A stretch of 64,000 nucleotides of DNA from XN24 sp047921395 (GTDB lineage: Bacteria; Pseudomonadota; Gammaproteobacteria; Steroidobacterales; XN24). Location of the stretch: NCBI GenBank assembly GCA_047921395.1, contig JBLRWH010000002.1, positions 50,928-114,927 of the forward strand, given 5' to 3'. The translations under genes and the position numbers were made by a program. The notes beneath the pieces were generated by a model. It was not told the DNA's origin. It searched no databases and saw only the letters and a program-made list of their open reading frames with translations. Positions 40,425-48,992 of the stretch are shown one piece after another (position 1 is the first letter of the stretch; the number at the start of each line of letters is the position of its first letter).

Positions 40425-42885
40425 GTAAGACGTTCGCCGGCGGATGGGTGACGACGGTGCGGGTGGCCAGCACGCCGGTCCCGCCGACCACGAACAACCC
40501 GGCCGCCAACCCCGCGACCCAGATCATGGGGTCCGCGCTGAACTCGAGCTGGAATACGCGCCGCGCCAGCAGCCAGGCGACGCCGGAGGCCCCCGTGGCG
40601 GCCAGCACCCCCGAGATCAGCCCCAGGGCCGCGAACTCCACGGCGACGCCCGCAAGGACGACACGGCGTTTCGCGCCCAGGGTGCGCAGCATCGCGCTTT
40701 CGTACAGGCGCTCCTCGCGGGTCGACTGCACCACGGCCAGCATCACCAGGATTCCCGCGCCGAGCGCGAACAGGAACACGTACTGCACCGCGAGCGCGGC
40801 CTGGTCCATGATGTCGCGCACCTGGCCGATCGCGGCCTCGATGTCGATCACCGTGACGCTCGGGTAGTTGCGCACCAGCTCGAGCATGTCGCCGCGCAAC
40901 GAGCGATCGACGTAGACGCTGGAGATGTAGGTGAGCGGATAGCCGTCCATCAGCGCCGGGGGAAACACCATGAAGAAATTGGGATTGAAGGAGTCCCACT
41001 GCACCTCGCGCAAGCTGGTGACTTTCACGGTGAGGCGTTCCCCGGCGATGTCGAACTCCATGCGGTCACCGAGCTCGATGCCCAGGTCGCGGGCGAAGTC
41101 GACTTCCACCGAGACCTCTTCCTCGTCTCCGCGCGGCCACCAGCGTCCCGCGACGACGCGGTTGTCGGGCGCCGGCTCCCGGGCCCAGCTCAGGTTCGAT
41201 TCGCGGTCGATGAAGCCCTGCGCGCGCGGCGCCGAGAACTCCAGCTCCGCGACCGGCCGGCCGTTGATGGCCGTGATGCGTGCGCGGATGAGCGGCACGA
41301 GCTCGCCGCCGCCGAGGCGCTCTGCCAGGAACTCGCTTACGCCGTCCGCCTCGTGCGGCTGGATGTTGATCAGGAAGCGGTTCGGCGCATCCGCCGGCAG
41401 GGTCGCGCGCCATTGTTCCAGCAGCCCCGACCGGACCAGCGTGAGGAGCAGGAGCACCATCAGGCCAATGCCGAACGCACCGACCTGGATGATGCTCTCC
41501 GGCCCGCGGCGGCTGACATTGGCGAGCCCGTAGCGCCAGGCCCCGCCGCCACCGCGCAGCCGCGCCGCGGCCTGGACCAGCAGCCAGCCGCCAGCCGCGA
41601 GGCCCAGCATGACCGCCGCCGTGCCCAGCGCCAGCCAGCCCACCAACGTCGCGTCGCGCACCTGCCAGGCCAGCAGCCCCAGCGCGCCGGCAATCGCCGC
41701 CCCGTAGAGCACCAGCGGCCCCGCCGCGGGCGGCAGCAGGTCACGCCGCAGCACCCGCCCGGGCGGAGTGCGACAAAGCTCAATGATGGGGACCAGCGCG
41801 AAGCCGACGAGCACGATCGCCGCCAGCACCAGGCCGCCGATGGCCGGCGCGAGGGTCGGCGGCGGCAGCTCGTCGCCGACGAGGTCGGCGAGGATACGCA
41901 CCAGGCCCTCCTGCGCCAGCCAGCCGAGCGCCAGCCCGACCAGTGAGGCCGCGAGGCCGACGACGACCAGCTGCGCCAGCATGGCCGTGAGCACGAAGCG
42001 GCGCGGCGCGCCGACGCACTTCATCAGCGCGACCGTGTCCATGCGGCGGCTCGCGAAGCGCCGGGCGGCCATCGCCACCGCGACTGCCGCGATCAGCGCA
42101 CTCACCAGCGAGGCGAGCCCGATGAAGCGGCCGGCCCGTTCGACCGCGTTGCCGATCTCGGGCTGGGCGTCCTCGATGCCGCGCAACCGCTCGCCGATGC
42201 CGAGTTCGACGCGTTCGCGGTACGCCGCCAGCGCGGCCGGGTCGCCGGCCAGCAGCAATCGATAGGACACCCGGCTGCCCGGCGCCACCAGCCCGCTGGC
42301 GGCGACGTCCGCGTGATTGATCAGCAGCGTGGGCGCGAGTTCGGCGAAGCTGAAGCCCTGGTCCGGGCGGTAGTCCAGCAGGCGCGTGACCTTGAGCTCG
42401 ATCTGGCCCAGCTCGACGGTGATGCCGACTTCCTTGCCCAGCCGCGCCAGGAGGCGCGGATCGGCCCAGGCCTCGCCGGGCGGGGGCACGCCGGCCACGC
42501 CCTCGGACTCGGCCTCGAAACCGCTGCTGACCTTCAGCTGGCCGCGCAGGGGATAGCCCTCGGTGACGCCCTCGATGTCCGCCAGGGCGCTCTCGTCGCC
42601 CGCCAGGACGACGCTCGGGAACGATGCCGTGCGCGCCGTCGCGATGCCGAGCTCCAGCGCAAGCGCCTCGCGCGCCTCCGGGATGGGGCGGTTGGAGCGC
42701 AGCACGAGGTCGGCCGCCAGCACCTCGGCGCTGCGCGCCTGCACGCCCTGGCCGACCCGGTCGGTAAAGAAGCCGACCGCGGTCATCGCCGCCACGGCGA
42801 GGGCCAGCGCGGCCGCGAGCACGCGCACCTCGCCCGACTTCAGCTCGCGGCCGACCTGCTTGAACCCGAACGACACGCCGCTCAA
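40411..42885 (-). CDS. ybbP: YbbP-like ABC transporter permease (FtsX family)
   Basis: An 824-residue inner-membrane protein with an N-terminal helix, a periplasmic domain (about 45-240), three-helix FtsX cores (about 245-345 and 695-815) and central helices (about 370-500). MAARRFASRRMDTVALMKCVGAP and STREERLYESAMLRTLGAKRR are the coupling segments that contact the ATPase. The arrangement with ybbA and divergent tesA is as in E. coli. Function of YbbAP remains poorly defined; lipid-related roles are suspected from the neighbours. ATGA overlap with ybbA. Confidence 0.9.
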   Translation of the reverse strand: MSGVSFGFKQVGRELKSGEVRVLAAALALAVAAMTAVGFFTDRVGQGVQARSAEVLAADLVLRSNRPIPEAREALALELGIATARTASFPSVVLAGDESALADIEGVTEGYPLRGQLKVSSGFEAESEGVAGVPPPGEAWADPRLLARLGKEVGITVELGQIELKVTRLLDYRPDQGFSFAELAPTLLINHADVAASGLVAPGSRVSYRLLLAGDPAALAAYRERVELGIGERLRGIEDAQPEIGNAVERAGRFIGLASLVSALIAAVAVAMAARRFASRRMDTVALMKCVGAPRRFVLTAMLAQLVVVGLAASLVGLALGWLAQEGLVRILADLVGDELPPPTLAPAIGGLVLAAIVLVGFALVPIIELCRTPPGRVLRRDLLPPAAGPLVLYGAAIAGALGLLAWQVRDATLVGWLALGTAAVMLGLAAGGWLLVQAAARLRGGGGAWRYGLANVSRRGPESIIQVGAFGIGLMVLLLLTLVRSGLLEQWRATLPADAPNRFLINIQPHEADGVSEFLAERLGGGELVPLIRARITAINGRPVAELEFSAPRAQGFIDRESNLSWAREPAPDNRVVAGRWWPRGDEEEVSVEVDFARDLGIELGDRMEFDIAGERLTVKVTSLREVQWDSFNPNFFMVFPPALMDGYPLTYISSVYVDRSLRGDMLELVRNYPSVTVIDIEAAIGQVRDIMDQAALAVQYVFLFALGAGILVMLAVVQSTREERLYESAMLRTLGAKRRVVLAGVAVEFAALGLISGVLAATGASGVAWLLARRVFQLEFSADPMIWVAGLAAGLFVVGGTGVLATRTVVTHPPANVLRGHG

Positions 42886-43565
42886 AGGATCCTCCCGGCA
42901 TCCATCTCGAGCTGGCGGTCGCAGCGATCCGCGAGCGCCCGATCGTGGGTGACGAGCACCAGCGTGGTGCCCCGCTCCGCGTTCAGGCGGAACATCAGGT
43001 CCGCGATCTTGCCGCCGGTGCGCGAGTCGAGATTGCCGGTGGGCTCGTCGGCAAACAGCACCGAGGGACTGCCGACGAAGGCGCGCGCGATCGCCACCCG
43101 CTGGCGCTCTCCACCGGAGAGCTGGCGGGGATAATGACCGACCCGGGGGCCGAGTCCGACCTCGTCGAGCGCCGCGCGGGCCGCGCGCCGCGCGTCGGGG
43201 CGACCGGCCAGCTCGAGCGGCAGCATGACGTTCTCGAGTGCCGTGAGCGCGGGCACGAGGTGGAAGGACTGGAACACGAAGCCCACCTGGTCGGCCCGCA
43301 CGGCAGCGCGGCCGTCCTCGTCGAGGGCGGTCAGCTCCCGCTCGTTGACCCAGACCCGGCCGTCGCTGGGCAGGTCGAGGCCCGCCAGCAGCGACAACAG
43401 CGTGGACTTGCCGGCGCCCGAGGGCCCGAGGATCGCGACCGACTCGCCGGCCATGATCTCCAGGTCGGCCCGGTCGAGGATGGTCAGCTCGCCCTCCGGG
43501 CTGCTAACCTTCTTAGTCAACCCTCGGGCCTTGAGTACCGGCTGTGTTCCGGTCAGTTGCTGCAT
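42882..43565 (-). CDS. ybbA: ABC transporter ATP-binding protein YbbA
   Basis: A 227-residue ATPase with Walker A GPSGAGKS, Q-loop VGFVFQSFHLVPALTALENV, signature LSGGERQRVAIARA, Walker B SVLFADEPTGNLDS and switch VTHD. It pairs with the YbbP-like permease just downstream (4-base overlap). The ATG at 43565 has AAGGA 9 bases upstream; it shares the tetranucleotide CATG with the divergent tesA start, so each leader lies inside the other gene. This synteny is conserved with E. coli. Confidence 0.92.
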   Translation of the reverse strand: MQQLTGTQPVLKARGLTKKVSSPEGELTILDRADLEIMAGESVAILGPSGAGKSTLLSLLAGLDLPSDGRVWVNERELTALDEDGRAAVRADQVGFVFQSFHLVPALTALENVMLPLELAGRPDARRAARAALDEVGLGPRVGHYPRQLSGGERQRVAIARAFVGSPSVLFADEPTGNLDSRTGGKIADLMFRLNAERGTTLVLVTHDRALADRCDRQLEMDAGRIL

Positions 43566-44196
43566 GTACAGAATCCTTCTGCTCTTGTTCGTCCTGGCTG
43601 CGCCGGCCGCTCCGGCCGCACAGCCCGTGGTGCTCATTGTCGGCGACAGCCTGAGCGCAGGCTATGGCATGGCCATTCACGAGAACTGGCCGAAGCTCCT
43701 GGAGGACCGCCTGGCCGCTGCCGGCTATCCCCACCGGGTGGTCAACGCCAGCATCAGCGGCGACACGACCAGCGGCGGGCTGGCCAGGCTGCCGGGCGCC
43801 CTGGAACGCCATGCCCCGTCGGTCGTGGTCATCGGGCTCGGCGGGAATGACGGCCTTCGCGGCATCCCCATCCCGGAGATTCGACGAAACCTGGCCAGGA
43901 TGATTCAAATTTCCGTCGAGGCGGGCGCGCAAGCGATGCTGGCGGGGGTGCATATTCCGCCGAACTACGGCCCCGCCTACACGGAAGCGTTCCACGCCGT
44001 ATACCATGAGCTGGCGGAAGAATACGGCACCGGGCTGGCGCCCTTCATCCTCGACGGGGTCGCCCTGGACGCCGAGCTGATGCAGGAGGACGGGATCCAT
44101 CCGACCGCGGCCGCCCAGCCCCGGATCGTGGACAACGTGTGGCCCGCGCTCGAGCCGCTGCTGGACAGTACAATCAGTGCAACAGACCAAGAATGA
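43564..44196 (+). CDS. tesA: Multifunctional acyl-CoA thioesterase I/lysophospholipase
   Basis: A periplasmic SGNH hydrolase of 210 residues. Signal peptide MYRILLLLFVLAAPAAPAAQ; then GDSLSAGYG with nucleophile Ser29, SISGDTTSGGLARLP, GLGGNDGLRG and DGIHPTAAAQ with the Asp/His pair near the C-terminus. Relatives hydrolyse acyl-CoA, lysophospholipids and aryl esters. No ribosome binding site precedes ATG 43564, and the start overlaps that of ybbA on the other strand. fadD follows after 22 bases. Confidence 0.94.
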   Translation: MYRILLLLFVLAAPAAPAAQPVVLIVGDSLSAGYGMAIHENWPKLLEDRLAAAGYPHRVVNASISGDTTSGGLARLPGALERHAPSVVVIGLGGNDGLRGIPIPEIRRNLARMIQISVEAGAQAMLAGVHIPPNYGPAYTEAFHAVYHELAEEYGTGLAPFILDGVALDAELMQEDGIHPTAAAQPRIVDNVWPALEPLLDSTISATDQE

Positions 44197-44218
44197 TCAT
44201 GGAGTCAGTGGGGGAACT

Positions 44219-45889
44219 ATGGACAAGATCTGGCTGAAAGAATACCCGGAAAACATACCCGCCGAGATTGACGTCGACGAGTTCTCCTCGCTGCGGGAGT
44301 TTCTCGAGCAAAGTTTCACGAAGTACCGGAGCCTGCCCGCCTTCACCAACATGGGGCACTCGATCAGCTTCGGCGAGCTCGACGAGATGTCCCGTTACCT
44401 CGGCGCCTGGCTGCAGAAGAACGCGGGGCTCGCGAAGGGCGACCGGGTCGCCGTGATGATGCCCAACATCATCCAGTATGCCGTGGCGGTGGCGGCCATC
44501 CTGCGCGCCGGGCTGACGGTCACCAACGTGAACCCGCTGTACACGCCGCGCGAGCTCCAGCACCAGCTCAAGGATTCCGGCGCCAAGGCGATCATCATCG
44601 TCGAGAACTTCGCCGGTACGCTGGAGAAGGTGCGCCACAACACGGACATCAACGCCGTGATCGTGACTGCCATCGGCGACATGCTGCCGACGCCCAGGCG
44701 GCAGCTCACCAACTTCGTGATCCGCAAGGTCAAGAAGATGGTGCCCGCATACAACATTCCGGATGCCGTGAGCTTCCACAAGGCCCTCAAGGAGGGCAAG
44801 TGGCAGACCATGGACACGCCGCAGCTCGGCCACGACGACATCGCTTTCCTGCAATACACCGGCGGCACGACCGGCGTGGCCAAGGGCGCGATGCTGACGC
44901 ACCGGAACATCATCGCGAACCTGCTGCAGGCGCGCGCCTGGCTCAGCAACACGGTGACGGAGGGCCAGTCCATCGTCATCACGCCGCTGCCGCTGTACCA
45001 CATCTTTTCCCTGACGGCGAACTTCTTCACGTTCACCCTGATGGGCGGCAACAACATCCTGATCACCAACCCGCGCGACATGCCGGGGTTCATCAAGGAG
45101 CTGAAGAAGCACCACTTCACCTTCATCACGGGCGTCAACACGCTGTTCAACAGCCTGCTGAACACGCCCGGCTTCGAGGAGGTCGATTTCAGCCACCTCA
45201 AGGGAACCCTGGGCGGCGGGATGGCCGTGCAGCGCGCGGTCGCCGAGCGCTGGCAGAAGGTCACCGGCAAGCCGCTGATCGAGGCCTACGGCCTGACGGA
45301 GACCTCGCCGGCCGCCTGCATCAACCCGCTGACCAACACGGAGTTCAATGGCTCGATCGGCCTGCCCATCTCCTCCACCGAGGTCAGCATCCGCGACGAG
45401 GACGGCAACGACCTCGGCATCGGCGCCGTCGGCGAGATCTGCATCCGAGGACCGCAGGTCATGGCCGGCTACTGGAACCGCCCCGACGAGACCGCCAAGG
45501 TGATGCTCGAGGACGGCTGGTTCCGGACTGGCGACATGGGGCGGATGGACGAGAAAGGCTATACCTTCATCGAGGATCGGAAGAAGGACATGATCCTCGT
45601 CTCGGGCTTCAACGTGTACCCGAACGAGGTCGAGGGCGTCGCCGTGATGCATCCCGCCGTGCTCGAGGCGGCCGCGGTCGGCATTCCCGACGAGAAGTCC
45701 GGCGAGCTGGTGAAGCTGTTCGTCGTCTGCCGCGAGGGCCAGAGCGTCACCGACAAGGAGCTGATCGCGTTCTGCCGCGAGAGCCTGACCGGCTACAAGG
45801 TGCCGCGCCTGGTCGAGTTCCGCAAGGAGCTGCCGAAGACCAACGTGGGCAAGATCCTCCGCCGGGAGCTGCGGGAGGGCAAGGCCTGA
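44219..45889 (+). CDS. fadD: Long-chain acyl-CoA synthetase
   Basis: Activates fatty acids to acyl-CoA with ATP. The 556-residue enzyme contains the P-loop-like YTGGTTGVAKGAMLTHRN (about 214-231), YGLTETSPAACINP (about 358), GWFRTGDMGRMDEKGY (about 435) and the C-terminal hinge DRKKDMILVSGFNVYPNEVE, ending PKTNVGKILRRELR with the catalytic Lys. A GGGGGA site precedes ATG 44219. With TesA just upstream it could reactivate acids released by the thioesterase. Confidence 0.94.
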   Translation: MDKIWLKEYPENIPAEIDVDEFSSLREFLEQSFTKYRSLPAFTNMGHSISFGELDEMSRYLGAWLQKNAGLAKGDRVAVMMPNIIQYAVAVAAILRAGLTVTNVNPLYTPRELQHQLKDSGAKAIIIVENFAGTLEKVRHNTDINAVIVTAIGDMLPTPRRQLTNFVIRKVKKMVPAYNIPDAVSFHKALKEGKWQTMDTPQLGHDDIAFLQYTGGTTGVAKGAMLTHRNIIANLLQARAWLSNTVTEGQSIVITPLPLYHIFSLTANFFTFTLMGGNNILITNPRDMPGFIKELKKHHFTFITGVNTLFNSLLNTPGFEEVDFSHLKGTLGGGMAVQRAVAERWQKVTGKPLIEAYGLTETSPAACINPLTNTEFNGSIGLPISSTEVSIRDEDGNDLGIGAVGEICIRGPQVMAGYWNRPDETAKVMLEDGWFRTGDMGRMDEKGYTFIEDRKKDMILVSGFNVYPNEVEGVAVMHPAVLEAAAVGIPDEKSGELVKLFVVCREGQSVTDKELIAFCRESLTGYKVPRLVEFRKELPKTNVGKILRRELREGKA

Positions 45890-45903
45890 GCGCGTGGCGC
45901 GCC

Positions 45904-46374
45904 GTGCCGCAACCGCACGCCCGCGCCCTCCTCGCGTACCTGGCATTCACGCTGGCGGCCTGCGCCGCAGAGCCTCCGCCTGCCGCCGAGCGCACGACGC
46001 CCGCGCCGCACGACACATGCCTGGAGCGGGTCGAGCCCTCACCACGCCGGGACACGTCCATGCCGACTGACGGCGCCTCGGTGTTGCCGCCCGAGCGCTT
46101 GCTGGCGCCGGTCCTGGCCGATGCCAGCAAGCGCACCGGCGTGCCGACCGGTGAACTGGTCGTCACGAACGCGTGGCGCAGGACCTGGAGCGATGGCTCG
46201 CTGGGCTGCCCGCAGCCGGGCATGCATTACACCCAGGCGCTCGTGCCCGGCTGGCAGGTCATCGTTGCAGCGGGTGAGCGGTCGCTGGATTACCGCCTCT
46301 CGGACCGCGGATTCTTCATGGTGTGCGCAGGCGGCGGCGTGGCCGGCGCGGGGGAGGTCAGGGTCGAACGATGA
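45904..46374 (+). CDS. Putative lipoprotein, 156 aa
   Basis: From GTG 45904 the product begins with a short signal (ARALLAYLAFTLAAC) and a lipobox Cys at about residue 20, then a Pro/Ala-rich linker and a domain with LADASKRTGVPTGELVVTNAWRRTWSDGSLGCPQPGMHYTQALVPGWQVIVAA. The GxLGCPxPGxxYxQ pattern recurs in small secreted proteins of unknown function. The gene starts 14 bases after fadD, and its 3' end overlaps the patatin gene by 17 bases. Start uncertain because it lacks a clear ribosome site. Confidence 0.7.
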   Translation: MPQPHARALLAYLAFTLAACAAEPPPAAERTTPAPHDTCLERVEPSPRRDTSMPTDGASVLPPERLLAPVLADASKRTGVPTGELVVTNAWRRTWSDGSLGCPQPGMHYTQALVPGWQVIVAAGERSLDYRLSDRGFFMVCAGGGVAGAGEVRVER

Positions 46375-47602
46375 TCTCCAGCCGGTCGAGCAGGCTGTCG
46401 AGGCGGTTGGTCATTTTGTTCTTGTAGTTGCCGAGGCGCATCGGGTCGGGCCGCCGGGACAGGGCGCTGGTGAAATGCCGGTCGCCGTCCCGCAGGATGC
46501 TCTCGTTGATGGTCACGCCGTGCCGCTTCAGGATCGGGCCGAGGTGGCGGCGCCGCAGCCAGAGGTCCCGGCGCGTCGTGCGATAGGCGTGCTGGCAGAC
46601 CATCTCGCGGTTCGAGTAGCTGAAGACGTTGGTGAAGAACATCTTCGAATCGCCGGAGTCGGGCTCGAACAGGATCACGTCCCGGTCCACATAGTTGGTT
46701 TCGTACTTCGCCATGCCCACCTGCATGCGCGAGTGAACCAGCGCGCGGAAGGTCTGCGACAGGATCACCGTCAGGCCGCCCTCGACGAGTGAATCGTGTC
46801 GCTTCTCGTCGCCCGGCGGCGCAAGACTCGCGTCATAGGGAACGATCGGGTTGATGCAGAACAGCAGCTCCACGCCGGCGTCGAGCGCGGAGGACGCGTG
46901 CAGCGTGCGCTTCAGGCCGCCGTCAACGAAATAACGATCCCCGATCTGCACGGGCGGATAGAGGCCAGGCAGCGCGGTGCTCGCCTGCACGGCCCTCGAG
47001 ATCGGCACGTCGTCTTGGCCCCGGGAGCCGAAACGCACCGCCACCCCGGTGTCCAGGTCCACGCCGACAATCAGCAGCTGGCGCTTGAGTTCGCGGAAGT
47101 CGTTCGTCATGCCGCGATTGCTGAACAGGTCGGCCAGGAAACGCTCGATCGGCCGGTTGTCGAAGACCGCGGTCGGAATCGCCTTGGCCAGGCCGCTGAT
47201 CGACTCGAGCAGTCCCGTCTTCAACGGCCTGCGTGCGAATCCCCACAGGCCCTCGGCCAGCAGCCTCGGCAGCTTCGCGGTGCGGCGCAGGTACTCGGTG
47301 AAGTTGGGCTGCAGGAACAGCGCCGGATCGAAGCGCTGGGGGCGGCCCTTGCGGCTGACGAGCAGCCGTCCCATCTCTTCGACCGAGATCCCGTTGGCCA
47401 GCGTGGCAGCGACGAGGGAGCCCGCCGAAACGCCCACGTAGATGTCCACTTCGGCGAAGTCCAGTCCGTCGATCGCCTCATTCAGCGCCAGCAGCGCGCC
47501 GATCTCGTAGATGCCGCCGAGGGGGCCGCCGCCCGCGAGCGCGAGGCCGATCTTTGGCCCACCGGCCTTCTCTTCCTGGTGCGTCTGCTGGGTCTGCAGC
47601 AT
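46358..47602 (-). CDS. Patatin-like phospholipase
   Basis: A 414-residue lipid acyl hydrolase. GLALAGGGPLGGIYEIGALLAL forms the oxyanion hole, GVSAG has the nucleophile Ser59, and YFVDGGLKR (about 225) supplies the Asp of the Ser-Asp dyad. No signal peptide, so cytoplasmic or peripheral. The C-terminal 150 residues are unrecognised. It lies immediately after the phasin gene (4-base gap) and may be cotranscribed, which suggests a role at lipid or polyhydroxyalkanoate inclusions. Confidence 0.9.
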   Translation of the reverse strand: MLQTQQTHQEEKAGGPKIGLALAGGGPLGGIYEIGALLALNEAIDGLDFAEVDIYVGVSAGSLVAATLANGISVEEMGRLLVSRKGRPQRFDPALFLQPNFTEYLRRTAKLPRLLAEGLWGFARRPLKTGLLESISGLAKAIPTAVFDNRPIERFLADLFSNRGMTNDFRELKRQLLIVGVDLDTGVAVRFGSRGQDDVPISRAVQASTALPGLYPPVQIGDRYFVDGGLKRTLHASSALDAGVELLFCINPIVPYDASLAPPGDEKRHDSLVEGGLTVILSQTFRALVHSRMQVGMAKYETNYVDRDVILFEPDSGDSKMFFTNVFSYSNREMVCQHAYRTTRRDLWLRRRHLGPILKRHGVTINESILRDGDRHFTSALSRRPDPMRLGNYKNKMTNRLDSLLDRLEIIVRP

Positions 47603-47606
47603 CGAC

Positions 47607-48074
47607 TCAGGCTCCAGCCTTCGTCCGCGCCCTCACCGGGGCCTTCCGGACCGCACGCGCGGCCGCTTTCTTGCGGGGCGCCCGGGTCTTCCTGGCCGGC
47701 GGCGCCTGCGCCGCACGACGCTCGAGCGCGACGACGGCCTTCTGCAGCGCCTCCACCCGGTGCGTCAGCTCCTTCACGTCACGCGCCGTGGGAATCTGCA
47801 GTGCGTTCAGCGCCCGCGCGACCCGGTGCACGAAGGCGCTCTCGAGCCGCTCCCACGCCTCCGTGGCCGTCGTCCGTGCTTCGAACACGCGGCTCTTCGC
47901 CTCGCGGTCGAGGCGCCCGCCGAGGTTCAGCAAGCCACCCACCAGGCGCCCGCTTTGCGTGCCCGCCCGTGAATAGGCGCCGCGCCCCACGTGCCAGACC
48001 TGGTTGGCGGATCCCTTCACCAGCCGGGTGAGCTGGTTGTCGGCGAAGGGTTGCATGCCGTTGTTCCTTGCCAT
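47607..48074 (-). CDS. Phasin-like granule-associated protein
   Basis: A 155-residue protein with an amphipathic helical region (about 15-115: RLVKGSANQVWHVGRGAYSR, EAWERLESAFVHRVARALNAL, TARDVKELTHRVEALQKAVVALERR) and a basic Ala/Lys/Arg/Pro tail (about 120-155) like that of PhaF, which binds DNA and polyhydroxyalkanoate granules. The heptad-like KELTHRVEALQKAV is typical of phasins. No polymer synthase is present in the window. The gene is preceded by a CAAAC-N4-GTTTG palindrome. Confidence 0.82.
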   Translation of the reverse strand: MARNNGMQPFADNQLTRLVKGSANQVWHVGRGAYSRAGTQSGRLVGGLLNLGGRLDREAKSRVFEARTTATEAWERLESAFVHRVARALNALQIPTARDVKELTHRVEALQKAVVALERRAAQAPPARKTRAPRKKAAARAVRKAPVRARTKAGA

Positions 48075-48083
48075 GACAAAGCC

Positions 48084-48099
48084 TCAAACAACTGTTTGA
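48084..48099. promoter_or_regulatory. PsrA-like operator upstream of the phasin gene
   Basis: TCAAACAACTGTTTGA is a perfect inverted repeat with 6-base arms and 4-base centre, matching the (G/C)AAAC-N2-4-GTTTG(C/G) motif of the TetR-family fatty acid sensor PsrA of pseudomonads. It lies 10-25 bases upstream of the phasin ATG, where a bound repressor would block transcription. Confidence 0.6.
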
Positions 48100-48209
48100 T
48101 AATGAAAGCATACCACCGCCGTGGAGCGCGTCACAGTGAGCGGGGTCACAGACCCGGGCCGCCGCGTAACACAAGCAAATTCATCGGCCTGCCACTACAA
48201 TGCCGGGCC

Positions 48210-48962
48210 ATGAGCAGTGGAGAAAGCAGGGATTCAGGCGCGCGGCGGCTCGCGGAACAGCTCGAGCGCAGCCGGCTCGCGCGACTGCGGCAGTACGACG
48301 AACAGGGACTGCGCCCGGAGTGCCGCATGCTGGCGGCGTGGCAGGCCCGGCGCCTGCGCCACACCTATCGGGACCTGCTCGAGGTCTCGCGCTACCGCAA
48401 GGCGGTCGAGTTCTTCCTGACTGATCTCTACGGCGACAAGGATTTCTCCGCCCGCGACGAGGGCGTCGAGCGCGTCTACCCCCTCATGTCCCGCGTCATG
48501 CCCGGCCCGGCGCTGCAGACCATCAGCATCGGCATCGAGCTGCACGCCATCAGCCAGGAGCTCGACCTCGACATGGTCGCGGTGCTGTGGGGCGAGATGG
48601 ACGTGGGCAGCGAGCTCGATGCGGAGGCGTATGCCGAGGCCTACCGACGCTGCGGCAACGTGGATGCACGGCGGCGGCAGATCAGCATCGTGCGCGAAGT
48701 CGGCGAATCGCTGGACAGCGTGGTCTTCAAGCCGTTCATCTACAACGCCGTCAAGCTTGCGCGCGGACCCGCGAAGATGGCCGGCCTGCTGGCATTGCAC
48801 AATTTCATCGAGCGCGGCTTCATCGCCTTCCGCGCGATGAAGGGCTCCGACGAGTTCATCGACGCGATCGTAAAGCGCGAGACCGGGATCATGGAGTCGA
48901 TTCTCGCCGGGGAGTCCGTCAGCGGCTGGGCGCCGCCCGGCGATCCCTCGCTGCAGCGGTAA
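48210..48962 (+). CDS. Conserved protein, FFLEELY-motif-like
   Basis: A 250-residue soluble, helical protein. RLRHTYRDLLEVSRYRKAVEFFLTDLYGDKDF (about 50-82) corresponds to the segment after which I recall the FFLEELY-motif family being named, here FFLTDLY. ISIGIELHAISQELDLDMV and GPAKMAGLLALHNFIERGFIAFRAMKG are other conserved-looking blocks. Function is unknown. It is divergent from the phasin gene and convergent with hemE. ATG 48210 chosen as the first start after the intergenic region; no strong ribosome site is visible. Confidence 0.7.
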   Translation: MSSGESRDSGARRLAEQLERSRLARLRQYDEQGLRPECRMLAAWQARRLRHTYRDLLEVSRYRKAVEFFLTDLYGDKDFSARDEGVERVYPLMSRVMPGPALQTISIGIELHAISQELDLDMVAVLWGEMDVGSELDAEAYAEAYRRCGNVDARRRQISIVREVGESLDSVVFKPFIYNAVKLARGPAKMAGLLALHNFIERGFIAFRAMKGSDEFIDAIVKRETGIMESILAGESVSGWAPPGDPSLQR

Positions 48963-48992
48963 CGCGCCGGACCGGACGCGCCGGCCCTCGAT

